From assembly GCA_004009845.1 (NCBI GenBank), contig RMBW01000017.1, forward strand, positions 310,001 through 374,000: a stretch of DNA of 64,000 bases, given 5' to 3'. This DNA comes from Davidsoniella eucalypti. Its lineage: Eukaryota; Ascomycota; Sordariomycetes; Microascales; Ceratocystidaceae. Positions 9,748-22,927 of this stretch are shown here, piece after piece (the stretch's first letter is position 1; the number at the start of each line of letters is the position of its first letter). The notes under the pieces were generated by a model, which made no database searches, was not told the DNA's origin, and saw nothing but the letters and a program-made list of their open reading frames with translations. The position numbers and the translations under genes are program-made.

Positions 9748-12700
9748 GGCGCGGGCTGTGGCTAGTGAAATCCAGCCTGTATATGTATAAATGAGAAAGA
9801 AATATGAACTGCAACGGCAGCCAAAGGCGAAATATGTTGCTCAAACTGGCGGGTAAGCAAGCTACTAAGCAAACGTATGACCTGCAGCTTTTCATAGGCT
9901 GTAGAGATCTCCCTAGCCAGTCTTTATCACAGGCAGATCAATGTAACTAAGCCTAAGGCAATAGAGACTGGAAACAAATAGCAAAAAATAAATAAGTGTA
10001 GTTGGCAGCAGTAGATACCAAATAACAGCAGTATATGGCAGACAAGATGGAAAATAGAAAGAAACGGTACTAGAGCCAGCGGATAGGTTGGTTATGTACT
10101 TTAGACCTTGGAGAGCAAATGCAAAGGCAGGGCCGAAAATATAAGCGCCTCTTAAGCGGTGGCCGACGACTCTCGAGCCTATATTAGGCTGCACGATAAC
10201 GTCCAAGCTTCAATGCAGCCACGAGCAAAACAGAAGTCTAGCTATAGCGGCAGTCTCTCCCTGGATCCTCAGATAGCCAAGACACAATGGGCGCTGAGAT
10301 GCTTGCGTAGTGCGTAAGGCGTGGCTGCGTATGTGGTTTATGGACGTCGAGGCTCGCTGTGTAAGAGAAGCTCTAGCGGACAGGCAGGGAATAGACGAGG
10401 GGCTCTTGGCGTGCTGCGGGTTTCTTTTGTCGAAGTCAAGCCAGAACAGACTCGTTTTTGAAACACAGAAGAAGCAGCGGTGCAGATCGATGGCAGATCA
10501 AACCCACGGCGGCGTGATGGAAAGTCTATGTGTAGAAGGCGCGTGACAATGCGTGTGATCTTCGAAACAGGCCGGTCTAGAAAGCAAGAAGAAGAAAAGG
10601 TTGAAGAACTGCAAGTAAGAGAAGCCTGTCGAGTGCTACTCATATAAGAAATAGGAAATAACAGAAAACAGAAAATAGAAAATAGACAGCAAATATGTGT
10701 ACAAACGCCACCCACCAACAGTAAAGCGAGAGAAGTGACGCACGTCCCCTTCCGTATTGCATTCGATGCTGGGGGCAACGCTTCTATTTTGATGGTATAG
10801 TCGTAGCCACGGCCAACACCACCACACTAGAAGCAATAAAAGTAATAAAACAAACAGGATACAGGATATGGGATACAAGCAGCAGAGCAACATTGCCAAC
10901 CCACTACAAGACCCCCAAACAGCGAGGAGCGTCCCCTTTTTCTAGTTACACTGTCCGGCTCACGATTTTACCGTCGTTTACACCTGCAGACCGAAGTTGC
11001 TATAAGCAATAGCACCAGCCCAGAAATGCTGATAGTGCAACTATAAGTACATAAAAGTACACATATATATAACTCTATCTACATGTATATACATATATGC
11101 GTGGTTTCTTATTTCGGTGTTCGTCGCTCCTTCCACCTGCAACCATAGCGTTGGCAATGCAACTGCAACTGCAACCCCGACTGGGCGAGAACTGAGCAAG
11201 AACCTGCCCGATGGCAATGGCAAGCAACGGCTACGTACATAGCCTTGGCGCCCGTTTGTTTATGTTTATGTTTATGCTTTCTGTGTTTACGTTTTTGCTT
11301 TTTGTGTTTACGTTTTTGCTGCTTTGCTGCAGCCTCACGATCGACCTCCTCTGTCGCCGTCGCCAGAACCATCAAAGTTATCACAAATTCCATCCGGTTT
11401 GGCTTCCTTTGCTGTTCCTATTGCTATATGACTTAAAACTGTATCTGTGCTAAGACCGCTTGGCCGCCACCCCCGTCTTGTCTATGCAGGACCGTCCTCT
11501 CACTCTTGGTCCCTGGTTCTGCTGCCCTCAGTTGGCCCCAGCGCCCTTGCCCCCATTCTCTTGTCTTCTCGATCTCTTCTCAGAGGCTCTACCACGTTTC
11601 TAGCGCGTCCCGGTTATCGGTACAGCGCCTTTATTGCTCTCTAGTCATCAGTTAGCGTGTTTTCACTCACCCCCTTCATGAGGCACTCACTACTCACTAC
11701 TCACGGTCCACGATTCAACTCTCTATCACATACTGCCACCCGTAGAATATGACAGCTCGGAGTGTTCGTTTGTCCGCCTTGCCGCGTGTCCTGCAAAAAG
11801 GCTTCAGCAAGCTTCCATGCTCAAATATCCTAGTTCTCCATAACCTTCTAGTCACCCACACATTCCTATAAGGCGCTTTATCCAGCGCCCTACAAACCCG
11901 GTGCCTGTACCAACTATACAGTGCAGCGCAACCTTCTTCAGATCTTTGCCTAGTTGAGCCATAGAGGTCACCCACATCTCCATCTTTTATATCCACCAAA
12001 CTACTGCTTTTTCATCCCTTCTCCCTCTTAGCGAGCTGTCTATATAGAGAAAATGGTAGCTTTGTTTTCTCTGGCAGCTAGAAACTAACAACACACGCCC
12101 TTGTCATTAGCTGTCTTTGTGTTCCAAAATACCATTTCTGATCTGCAATGCGATGCTTTGCAACGACACTTGTTCAAGAATTATCCTACTAACTTCCGCT
12201 GTCACTATGGCTTCTTCTCTCTCTGCCTCTCTACCGTCACAAACCGCGCTCAAGAAATTGAAGATGGCGTCAGCGTCAACTGTTTCTCGTTACATTGTAA
12301 CATTTCTCTAACAATTAAATACTAATATCGTGTCCCAATTTATGTCACCTTTTGCCTTCTTTCTCCGCCTATTAGCTTCTTTCACTCACTATCAACCCCA
12401 CCCAAACCGTGCCATCGGCAAACATCCTCTTGGTCATTTGGTTTTATACATACAAGTAAGTCGAGAAGGGTCATGAAAAGTCTCATGGCGACGAAAGTGA
12501 GCAGCAAGGACAGGGCGAGCTAGGTTTCATTCTCTAGACTACTCCGGAATACCACCTCGTCTAGGGGGGGTGGTGGTGATAGTGGCATCAGTATCTGTAT
12601 GTTAAGGCAAGGTTTCCCTCGTTCGCCGTCTTTTGGTCCGTCTGCTCTTTGGGTAGTCGTCAAGTTTATCTATATTCACGCGTATGTCCTATTATCCACG

Positions 12701-15700
12701 AATGCACAGCGGGCTGATCGTAGAAAGTCATTGTTCTTGGTCTTGACGCCAAGCATGTCTCTTACGTAGAGAAACCACTGCCTACGTCACATCAGCACAT
12801 GTAAACTACCTGGTATATTGCCACAAAGCCGTGCTCTTTTTTCCATCTACTTCCTCCGGACAAACAGCGATTCTCTCGAGCCGTGGCTCACTTGATCCAA
12901 TGTTTACCACCTACCGTTTCCTACTCCTGGTTCTCTGTGGCTTCCTAATATTATTTTGGATTTCTTGGGGTGCCGCTCATGCTAGTAGGTCGCGCGCTTG
13001 CGCAAGACCACAGGAGTCATTAATAGCAAGGTACTGTCTGTCCTGTGGTCGGACTTGAGTGTCCATAATCACTGTAACTTGCACTTCCATTGCTCCTACA
13101 AGTCACAGCCTCGCTTGCTCATTTCCGATAATATTTGACACCTTTGACGAGACCAAGTGCTGCCTAGTTCCGATATTCTTCAATACGAGCAAGCATGTCT
13201 AATGCTTCCACTCCGTCCATTCACGTAATCATCGTGGCTTCTTGACCAGTGGTAAAGGGATACAGGCAAACTGTTACCTCGGAGCTGGTAATGATTGTAG
13301 GTTTGGCTGCATGGCGGTGCTGCCTGAGACTAGCGGCCAGAGTGTATTTTTGTCGCTGCTCGTAGTACTAGTATATGACAGAGATGAAGTCATCGAACAA
13401 GACTATTAGCACTATTCCTGGCGGCCCCTTCGATAAAACAGGATCACCTCTCTCCTGTATGCTTCGTACGAGATTTCGGTGGCGGTTATGCATTGGTCAA
13501 CCTCATACTTGTCCTTCCTTCCTTAACTTGTCCAAGAAACCAAGGCCCAAAATCCCCGTATATTATAGCCAAAGACCTGCCTTCTTCGAGAAAAAAAAAC
13601 CTCGGTTTCCTTATTTGCGTGAATCATGCGTTGCATGTAGCATCACGACCTAGTCGGTGCTTCCTTTGTACCGCTGTACTTTCATACTCCGTAATCCATC
13701 GTGTCTAGGACTAACTAAAAGGATATCCAAGTGTTCTTATGCTATATCTCACCGAGTACACTCCATCACCAATGTCACGCTCCATGGAACTATCTCGATA
13801 CATTTGCAGATGAGTGACGGGGTTTGGTTCAGTTGTAGGATAGTTGTAGGAAAAGTTGCATGAGTCTCCATTCAGGAAAATCGTCTTCGTAGCCTTATGT
13901 TACTGGCTACTGAGATACATATGATTTCTCGCCTCATTACTAGTCACACTATACACACTTGTGCATATCCACGACTCCCGTGTTAAGTAGTAGTTTCTCT
14001 CCCGAGTATTTTCTGCAACTGTGTCTCGTCTATATATCTTACAAGCCTTACCGATAGATAGCGATGTATGACGATATACTACCACACTTGTTCATACGGT
14101 CAGCAGTACTAGACACGCAGCATGCGTTTGCATGCTGCCACTGTGATGGTGTAGTCATGCACATCTTACTCTACCACTATTGCTAGCAAAAGGCAATATA
14201 TGTTTCTTGTGTTGGCATTATATGTACCGGTAGTTGACTTCCGAACGGACATACTACCCATATATTTGCGATGAAGACATTTCCGAATACTTCCTCATAG
14301 CCCTGTTCCAAGAGCACTTTCTACCTTACGAAACCACGGTACTTCTTCCAGTGTTCTGTTTTCTCGCAGCCAACAAGCAACTAATTCGTCTACTTTTTCA
14401 GCTATGGATCCTTGCTCAAGCTTCCAATTTCCTCAACATAGACGATAATAACTTGTACCATCTACTTTTACATGTATCTAGTCGGTACTTCCTTGCTATT
14501 TACTATGGGAGAGAGGGGGAGAGGGCCCATGCTCGCTATCTCCCCATTACGGGCGAGTTGACTCTCTTTCTGGAACTCGTACATGTTGCTTGGTCATCTC
14601 TTTTCTCTCTCTCATTCTTCCTTTCGTTCTTTCGGACTTCTCTTGTCACAATTTCATAAAAAAAGTTTCCTATTCCAGTGTTCTGCCGAACTTGGCTGTT
14701 TGCCATGTCTCAAGACTTCAATATTTGGTTCCTCCCAACGCAACGCAACAAGATCTAATCAGGGAATAATTTAATGAAGCATGGCCCCAAGGATAGGCAA
14801 GTGTGCGTTCCATTCTTTTTTTCTCTGTCGTCATCATGACGCTCTCGCCAAACAGTTTATCACAAAGCCACACAACTTGAATAGGCTAATTTCAAAATAA
14901 TAGACAAAAAAAGATATGAGAAAGGGGAAAAGTGACTATAAATTGAAAAATGACATGTATTGAGGCTTTAATTCGAAGATATTATGTAAAATAAAAAAAC
15001 AGAAACCAGTTAGAATCTTGCGCATTGGGAGAATCAAGTATAAGTATACATATTAAACTACTACGTATGTTGTGTATATCAATCTTTCAAGAGACTATTT
15101 TATTCATAACTCAGCTATTCACTGTGAGATTTCATAATGCTATATGAGACTTCAACTGGTGTCATATTGTATCACATTGTTTCTAAACTGTACCATATAT
15201 GCATTGTTAGTCTTTGCATCTTTCAACCATTTTACACGGAACTGGCGGATCTTCTAGTACACATTTTGTCACAAAGAAGATAGTCCAGTTCTGTTCCTCC
15301 ATCTTAGCCCTAGCTACGTCATTCATGGCTCTAATACGGATAAATCAAATTACTTAAAATTCTCCTGCGTAGTTTTACGTCGTTGATCTAATAACCTCAT
15401 TGAACGACGTGAGTTACGATACGAAGCTAGTCACTAGTCTACTTTGCGACAATAACGTCACTAAAAGTCTCAATACTACTAAGATACAAATCATGTATGT
15501 ATTCGAACCTGTTTCAACCGAACTTGGCTTTACAGTCGAAGCTGATGACATTTCAAGTGGAAAGTTAACTATGGAAACTGATACTTCCACCATGGCAATA
15601 TGGGCATTCATGACTGGCACTGCCTTAATCTAAACTAACTAGCATATCGGTACTATCTCAATATACTTCTTACTATAGGTGGATGAGCTACTCAACTTGT

Positions 15701-16264
15701 GTTCTAAACTAGCCAGCCGATATTTCAAAGATAGCATCTCTAACAAAGCTAAAAGATATACATAGAGAAGCTTTTTATGAGTTGAACTTGACATAATCTA
15801 CCAGACTCGGATATTGACTGTATGGTTGAGATGCTATCTCTATTCTAGATGGAGGACAGGAGGACAAGATCTTGGAATATTAAGATAATTGACGTGTTCT
15901 TGAATGTGGCTTACACCTCTATTTCATATGGCGTGCTCATTAGGGTTACATGAGGTCAAAGGTAGGGTTTGAGAGCATGGTGCAACATGAACGTTCAGCC
16001 ATAATTTAACCGCCCCACAAAGCTCATATTGGGTCGAAACAGGTAACTAGAATTGCCCCTCCAATAGACAAGCTATCTATAATATCACGATATCTTTGGT
16101 ATATTTTGATTTCCTTGTCAACCGAACTACCATCACCAACTTTTCAGCTTCGAATCCTAGTCTACAGCCTTACTTTCACCCAAGAAACAGTACTTTACTC
16201 TTCCCCCTCTTCCTACACAACAACGGTCTATCTGTCTACCGATAAAAGTAGCAAAGTAGCAACT
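9748..16264. other. 6.5 kb gene-free interval between the 2EXR gene and GET4
   Basis: No frame here resembles a known protein. The part next to the 2EXR start (about 9750-11400) is probably its promoter and leader. It contains short open frames, a stretch of adenine-rich sequence around 10640-10700, and a repetitive TTTATG/TTTACG pyrimidine-purine tract at about 11260-11330. Further right are a perfect hairpin at 14117-14138 and, in front of GET4, TAGGGTTAC at 15941-15949 and TAGGGTTT at 15963-15970. Confidence 0.5.
14117..14138. repeat. Perfect 9-bp inverted repeat with 4-nt loop
   Basis: The arms GCAGCATGC and GCATGCTGC are exact reverse complements separated by GTTT. It is GC-rich within AT-rich spacer. 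No T-run follows, so it does not look like a polymerase III terminator. Confidence 0.8.
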
Positions 16265-17390
16265 ATGAGCGGCCGCATCGACAAGATTGTCACTCGGCTA
16301 GAGTCTCGTATCAGCGAAGGCCAATTCTATGAAGCCCAGCAACAAGCCCGCGTAGTTGCAGCACGTCACATCAAAGCACAAAACTGGGAGGCAGCGATCG
16401 ATTTGCTATTCCGGGTGTCGCAAGCGCTGCTAAAGGCTGGCCAAGGTGGTTCGGGCGGTGACTTGTCGATTCTCATGGTAGATGTGTTCATGCAGGCCAA
16501 GATCAAGCCCGATGTGAACTCCAAGACCAAGGTTCTGGCGTGCTTGCGCCTGTTTGAAAGTGAAGAGCCGACACGCAAGAAGTTCATTGGTGAAATGATG
16601 AGGTATGTTCTAGTCGACGGAGAATAGCGGTTCTCATGTCAAGTCGGATAGCTTGAAAGAATATATAGCTTACTAATAGTCTTCGTTGTCATCTAGTTGG
16701 TCATCCAAGCTTGGCGAATTTCCCGCGGGCGACCCCGAGCTACACCACGTCACCGGTTCTTTATATGCCGAAGAGAACGATGTCTACGAAGCCGAAAAAC
16801 ATTTGATACTCGGAACCAAGGAATCGCCCGCCGTGTTGAGCGCACTAGAATACTTATGGTACAAGGAGAGCGGCAACCCGCACCACGCAGCACTATATGC
16901 TAGCCGTTCCGTCTTTCCCTACCTTCTAGTAGGCAACATCCGAGGCGCAAACACCGCCTTCGGCGAATTTGTGCAAGCACTAGCTGCGGAAAACCCTACG
17001 CTATGCGATCAGGATCCCACGGCGGTCGGTGGTGATGCGGAGACTGTGGCCAACAGTGCGATCAAGGTGGCCGTAGTGTTCCCACCGTTGCCGCTGATGA
17101 ACTTTTTGGCATTACTGCTACAGGTGGTGCAAACAGCGAACGCAGAGGCGTACAAGACGTTGATTGCAAAGTATGCGTCCTATGTGAGAGAGGTGGCAGA
17201 TCTTTGGGAGGAGTCGCTAGATCTGATTGCAGAGACATATTTTAAGATCCACAAACCTAGAGCACAGAACCCGCTTATGGATATGATGGGTAGCTTGTTT
17301 GGTGGTGCGGCGCCAGCAGCACCCAAGAAGAACAATACTAGAATCACCCTTAATACAGTGGAAGCACCTGCTCCCGAAGGCCTTGATTAA
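16265..17390 (+). CDS. GET4: Get4, GET-pathway adaptor (Golgi-to-ER traffic protein 4)
   Basis: Cytosolic alpha-solenoid protein that with Get5 bridges the chaperone Sgt2 to the ATPase Get3, handing tail-anchored membrane proteins to the ER. Exons are 16265-16602 and 16697-17390; the joined product is 343 residues. The intron begins GTATGT, has a TTACTAAT branch-like site and ends TAG. It joins GEMM to SWSSKLGEFPAGDPELHH in frame. Family features are the N-terminal RLESRISEGQFYEAQQQAR helix pair and later FGEFVQAL, FPPLPLMNFLALLLQVVQ (about 235-255) and YFKIHKPRAQNPLMDMMGSLFGG near the end. The start is the first ATG after an upstream stop in this frame, and MSGRIDKI is a typical N-terminus. 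Convergent with the poly-Gln gene at 17689. Confidence 0.92.
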
Positions 17391-17688
17391 TGTATGGAGA
17401 AAGGAGGATGGAGGGGAGGAAGCTAACACGTATTAAATACTACTGTTATGGGAAGTACATTCCATAGAACTGCATATAATGAAACTTTCAGGAGGCAGCC
17501 TGTGAAGGGTAACGCGATATGTTGCGGCGATACCACATAGCTAAAGACTGAATTGATTAAGTAAAGCATTATGAAAAAGGGTAGCATCATTTTTAGAGAC
17601 ATGAAATATTGATCATTCTATTGGCCGTGACACGTTGTTGTAGAGATATAAAAAGATAAGAAGCAAGTAAAAGATCATGTTATAATCA

Positions 17689-18446
17689 TCATCGCAGCGG
17701 CTTTACCGAGGCGAACATCCAATCATCATCGTCCAAAGCAACTACGGTCCCGCGTAGACTGGCTTTGACGTCTCCCATCAACTCATCTATCAGCGATGTT
17801 AGTATGCAAATCACTACCAACCTCAAGAAACTCATCTTGAACATACCGTCTGGCTGTGAGGTTCCCATGGACCGAGTCATCTGATGATGCTTTACAGCCT
17901 CGCGAAGCTTGTGTTTCTCCTCTGTTGGTCAATGATTATTAGCATTCTCTTCACGAGAAAGAAGCCAGACTTGCTAGCAAGAATCGGCACCGACTCACTT
18001 TCTTTCTCCACGCGGTCTTGCAGGGCTACATCGTCTTCATCATCGACGAAGCATTCGGGAATCTGTGCATCGCCGTTCTTGTCACGGATTACGATCTCCT
18101 CCGGCGGGATGACATCCAAGACTCTCGGCCCCGATCCGTGGCGGCCATGGCGACCATAGCCATCGATCTGCCTCGATTGTTGCTGTTGCTGCTGTTGTTG
18201 TTGTTGTTGTTGTTGTTGATATTGAGGTATTGAGGCTCCACTTGGCGTGCCCCGGGAGAGAGCATTTTCATCGTTACCCGCCATGGTGGAAGATATCACG
18301 CTAGTAGACGATGATGATGCGGTAGATGAAGACGTGGGCCGACGCGTCATGGGCGCGGTGAAGAGGTTCCTACGAATTCCGGAAGTTGCTACGGCGCGGA
18401 TTCGCGAGGATGTTGGTGGCAAAGCGCGGTCTTGATGCTGCGCCAT
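17689..18446 (-). CDS. Uncharacterised three-exon protein with poly-Gln tract
   Basis: I reconstructed 206 residues from exons 17999-18446, 17847-17921 and 17689-17786. Introns are 77 nt (GTGAGT..CAG) and 60 nt (GTATGT..TAG with a perfect TACTAAC branch site); both junctions keep frame. Layout: Arg/Ser/Thr-rich N-terminus (1-55), 14 consecutive Gln at 77-90, a possibly conserved acidic segment PPEEIVIRDKNGDAQIPECF at about 111-130 followed by DDEDD, a charged helix EKEKEKHKLREAVKHHQ near 146-162, and a C-terminal block DVKASLRGTVVALDDDDWMF. The order acidic block, helix, xDDDxWMF end looks like a conserved small nuclear or cytosolic regulator, but I do not recognise the family. No membrane segment or signal peptide. 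Single-frame prediction would lose the C-terminal 57 residues. CGGGTAACCCTA lies upstream at about 18602-18613. Confidence 0.75.
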
Positions 18447-21400
18447 TTTGTCCTTCCTTCTTTTGCTTTAAAAAGAATGTCTTTCTTTTGCCTAGTTAGG
18501 GGAAAACTTTGTCCTAGGTCTAGTCTTCTTACATGTGGTACTTGTACAAGCGTTAAGTTTAAGTTAAGCTTAGCTACAGCACAAATACGACCCTAGGTCC
18601 ACGGGTAACCCTACATTTGCTGTCAAATGCAAAAGTATCAAATGAATCAAAGGTTAGGAATTAAGAGATAATACATCCTATTTACGTGACAACAGAGCAT
18701 GTTGGCAAGACAATGAGTCTCTACTTACGTAATAGTTATACACAATAGTTCAGTGAAAATCAATAAAAATGGGCAGAGCTGTTATGGCAATTCTAAATGT
18801 ACTAGTTAGTTATCGCTATTCAAGCAAATTACTCTCTGGGACTTGAATTGGACTTGACCATATTTATAGTCTAACAGAATCACTGAGAGTATACACTGCT
18901 AGCTCTACTCTCTCTTCTGCTAGTCTCAGAAAAAGATTAGCTGCAAGCCAAAAGATTAAAAAGCTTGCAAGGAACAGCTAGCAACAACACAGACAATAAT
19001 TTCATCTACTACTATTTCTAGATTGTAGTGCTTGGGAGTACATATGTTTATTCTGTATCAAGGATAGGCCAAAGTTCTTGATCTTGCCAAACCCTTCCTC
19101 ATCTTTACTCTGCTATACTCTTGAACTTTTGCAATCTCTCTCAAGTGTTATATCGTCATTGGAATAGATAAGCAATATGCTAAGTGGTATAGGTGAACAT
19201 TCTACTTTGGCAGTAATCGCTTCAGATATCAATGAAGGCACTGATAAATATCTTGGTCTAGGCTTTGTGTTCAGTAATCAAACCTTGATTTAAAGGGAAT
19301 AGCTATAGATAGTTAGTCAAAATACGGCCTTGCTTAAATAGGAAAGATATGACGCCCGTTAGTGAAAAAATGAAATCGTACAGTGTAAGAATATACCCTC
19401 TTTATAAATGGTGAACTTGATTCACAAAGATCATGTCAACTTGAATTTTATTCTCATAAACTGCCGATACAAATTGTAGATGAAATCGTGAAACAAGCGA
19501 GTTGTATATTAGGAATTGCTTTGGTTGGCATTCTCAACACTTGGTCTACTCTTAGTTGGTGACCTGTTCGCTGGATTACCTGCTTTGATTTGTAATCGCA
19601 AAATTTGCTATAGAGGGACAAGTAGTGCATGCAGTCCCAACACAGACCTAGGGCTTAGCTATTGGCATGCTGTGAAGATGATAGCCGATAGTTGAATTAA
19701 ATCAATATCAGTAACTTGATACTTGTTGCTATCCATCCATCCAAAGTATAAGATAAAATATTCTTAAAAGGTTTATAATGATAAGATGCGAAGTTGACTA
19801 TCAATGTTGGAGAGACTTGGGGTACGTGAATTATGTATACATGAAACTGTCCAGTTAGAAAAAGGAGATGTCGTGTTAGAATTTTCATCTAATGGTAGCA
19901 AAACCACAATAATCATGGGAAGGGGGACTGTGTCACAAGGTCTATAGCTATCATGTGACTAGGGAAAAAAAAGATTTCATTCACTCAGTCGAGATATCTA
20001 AGCCTAATAATTGGCCAGGCCAGCTACACTATTATTACAACATTGTGGCACACAGGATAGGACTGATATGTACAACTCATAGTAAAACACTATTACAATA
20101 TTGTCAAGAGCCATAATACAGACAACTGTGTATGGCGTTTATAAGCACTAGAAACTAATATCTCACTCAACTCGACTATATTTAACGTCTAACCACTGAT
20201 ATTATACAATGCCGGATTGGTTACCAAACAACTGTTTTAACATCACTTGCTCAGTATACCGATAGTTTCTATATATTCGAGATTGCACATTCCCCTAGGT
20301 ACGAACTTGGCTATCTTTAATGTCCAATAGAAGAACTATGCCATATATTCTTTGTTTTACTGTTGGCCTTGTCTCTATTGTTGCTTTTGCTTTACCGCGT
20401 TCTGCTTTTTGCTCTGCTTTGATGCATGGCAATACAAGGTAATTGGGCGGCTTCTTAGCTTTAGGGAGTGGCGGCAAAAAGTAAAGCAAAAAAAGTAAGT
20501 AGAGCTAAATAAAATAGGAAAAAAAGTGCGTCCTACTCGAACGATAGCAAACTCTGTTTCCAGTGTGGTCAAGCCAACCAACGTCCATTTTTTACTCATT
20601 GTCTACCCAACATCAAATATGATGGAATAGTAAAGAAGACAACTATAATTCAATTTCGTCATTCGAGGCCCTAGTATGTATCATTATATATCATTGTCCG
20701 TGACTCATGAAATCCATGGCTGAGTTAAGTGGTCATCTTGTCCATGAAAAACCGATCTCGAGGCCTTCGATTCTCCTATACCAAGCATGGAGCCTGTCAA
20801 ACTATCTCCCGTATCACTAACATGGCTATAAGATATAAATGACCGCGGTAAATAGTGATAGAGCCTAGTTAGGGACGTATCTTCACTGTTGTTACAAAGC
20901 TAATCAAGGTGGTTTACATCAGTACAATTTGATGTGTTACACTACAACCTATCGATATGCTACTATGAGCTTTTCGAAAACGCTTTGCGATTACTATCAG
21001 CATATAGCAATGGAAAAGGGTGCTGAATGCTTTATCAAGCCCCGCAAGTCAAAAATCAAACTCAGCATGCAAAATCATCATCATAAATCAGATCATCTAC
21101 ACAGCTACTTCATCAGCCGGGTCCATTATAAATATAAATATGATACTCAAGGCCTCACTATCTCCTATGGGCCTGATATTTTTGCGTCAGGCTTTATGTG
21201 TCACCTGAGTTATGCCTAACTAACAGCGGGGTCTTGGGCACAAAGCAACGTACACCACCACTATGACATGTTAGTCATCTCTTCTTTTCTTTTTGGGTGT
21301 CTTTCCTAATCCTATGATCAAATCTGACGTAGTTTGTATAGCTGTATCAACCCTCTAAAAAATGGTAAGCAAACGTAACGAATCAAAACTTGAGGCTGGA

Positions 21401-22687
21401 TTTGATTTGAGACAGTAGTGTATACTTGCGTTTACATGACTACAATCTAATATGCTTCACTCAAAGTAGCCGTCGTTTGTAAAATGTGGTTAGCACTAAT
21501 ACTTGAACCAATAAAGTAAAAAGGACACAGGCTAGATGACTATATGCAATGTGTATTATATGTATAGTGCGAACATAATATGCCTTAGGCCACTAAGATC
21601 CACAAAACACATCGTCAAATAATAGCATCGTATACCAGAACTTACTTCAACCATTTAATACATGACAAAAACACAATATCAGACATATAGACAGCGAAAT
21701 GTCCGAAAGACAAGTTCTTCATCTCTTCAATCATTCAACGACGGTAAGATTAAAGTATATCTGCATCTATAAAGAAATCAGAACTCATGTGACATAGCTT
21801 TCATCAAGATCAAGAAAAGTGAGACACCGAAGAGAAGATATATCGGCACAAGGCACATGCGTCAAATGATCACGGGACCATTCTCATGTCTGACTGCGGT
21901 TCTTCTAGATGCAACAAGGCCTATTTCGTAATCCATTCTACCGCATTTTCCCATGCTTATCTGCTTTTGTTAGAGCTCGAATGGCTACTCATGTTAGTTA
22001 GTTAGTGCCGGATCAGCCGTTCTGTTATGCGACTTGAACAGTTCACTAAAATAATAAAACAAGAACAAACGTCTAGAAACAAACGTCACATAATTCCATA
22101 TAAATAAATATACATAGAGATAAATAAAGAATCATATAAGAGGGGTGCTGTCTTGGATGTATGATCATAATTTTCATAACAATGTCCACATCTATACAAC
22201 AACATCAGGCTATATGCCGATGATGTCCTACTTACTTTGCATCCATAGTAGGTACACCAACCAAGATATTGTAATAGATGTAGGTTTTTGAGACAAGTAC
22301 CAATGATCTAGAACGCAAATATATGTCGCAACAAAATCTCAGCCCTCGGCGACTTGTCATGAAGATACTCTTAATTCAGGTTTTTGTGTAACCCACTTGA
22401 TATAACCCTATGTAGACTTGATCATATTGACCCTACCACCGATTTTCTCTCCCAGATCCACATCTATTGGTGGAATTTTTCCACCAACATATATAGTACC
22501 GAGATTGTTTTGAAATCCTTCTTCTGATGGGCCCAAAATCCCCACTTCTTAGTTAGGTTTCTTTCGACACCACTCAAAAACACCATCAAGACCCGGACAA
22601 AAAAGAGGGAAACTGCCCAAGTGAGCCATACACACCAACCAACAACACAACGCAACCAATTCCAACATGAGCAAGTACCGTAGGCAG
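18447..22687. other. 4.2 kb AT-rich interval, no protein gene seen
   Basis: The left end is the promoter side of the poly-Gln protein gene, with GACCCTAG near 18590 and CGGGTAACCCTA at 18602-18613; the CGGGTAA core resembles a Reb1-type site. The rest has only short low-complexity open frames. Short phrases such as TATATTTAACGTCTAA recur, at about 20178 here and again at about 22730 beside the tRNA gene. Confidence 0.5.
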
Positions 22688-22740
22688 ATTTGATTTGATT
22701 ATATTTAACGTAGCAGAATTTGATTTGATTATATTTAACG
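22688..22740 (+). repeat. Two direct copies of a 23-bp unit, 30-bp period
   Basis: ATTTGATTTGATTATATTTAACG is found at 22688-22710 and again at 22718-22740, with the following TAGCAGA partly repeated. It ends about 80 bp upstream of the tRNA-Gly gene. The right copy continues TCTAAACGTAGCAG. Confidence 0.8.
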
Positions 22741-22820
22741 TCTAAACGTAGCAGAAGCTTTTAGACAGTAAATATATACTTTTATAGCGGCCTGATCAAG
22801 TGAAATACCCCTTTAAATAG

Positions 22821-22927
22821 GCGCGGATGGTGTAGCGGTAACATTAGAGCTTCCCACGAGAGTGGTCTATGAGATTTCGACTCAAAGAAGAAATGCTTTA
22901 GCTCCGGGTTCGACTCCCGGTTCGCGC
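22821..22927 (+). tRNA. tRNA-Gly (anticodon CCC) with a 37-nt intron
   Basis: The acceptor stem pairs GCGCGGA (22821-22827) with TTCGCGC (22921-22927), with one G-U. The D stem is GTGT/ACAT around an AGCGGTA loop. The anticodon stem is AGAGC/GCTTT with loop TTCCCA + T, and the anticodon CCC is at 22853-22855, decoding glycine GGG. The T stem CCGGG/CCCGG encloses TTCGACT. The intron 22857-22893 sits one base 3' of the anticodon, the canonical position for the nuclear splicing endonuclease. The B box GGTTCGACTCC is intact, and a T5 terminator follows at 22933-22937. The CCA end is not encoded. Confidence 0.9.

Noticed and set aside
14234..14659. Plus-strand 141-codon open frame with hydrophobic stretches
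   Set aside because: It has no ATG start (opens at TTG), low-complexity Ser/Phe/Leu sequence from a pyrimidine tract, and no homology signal.
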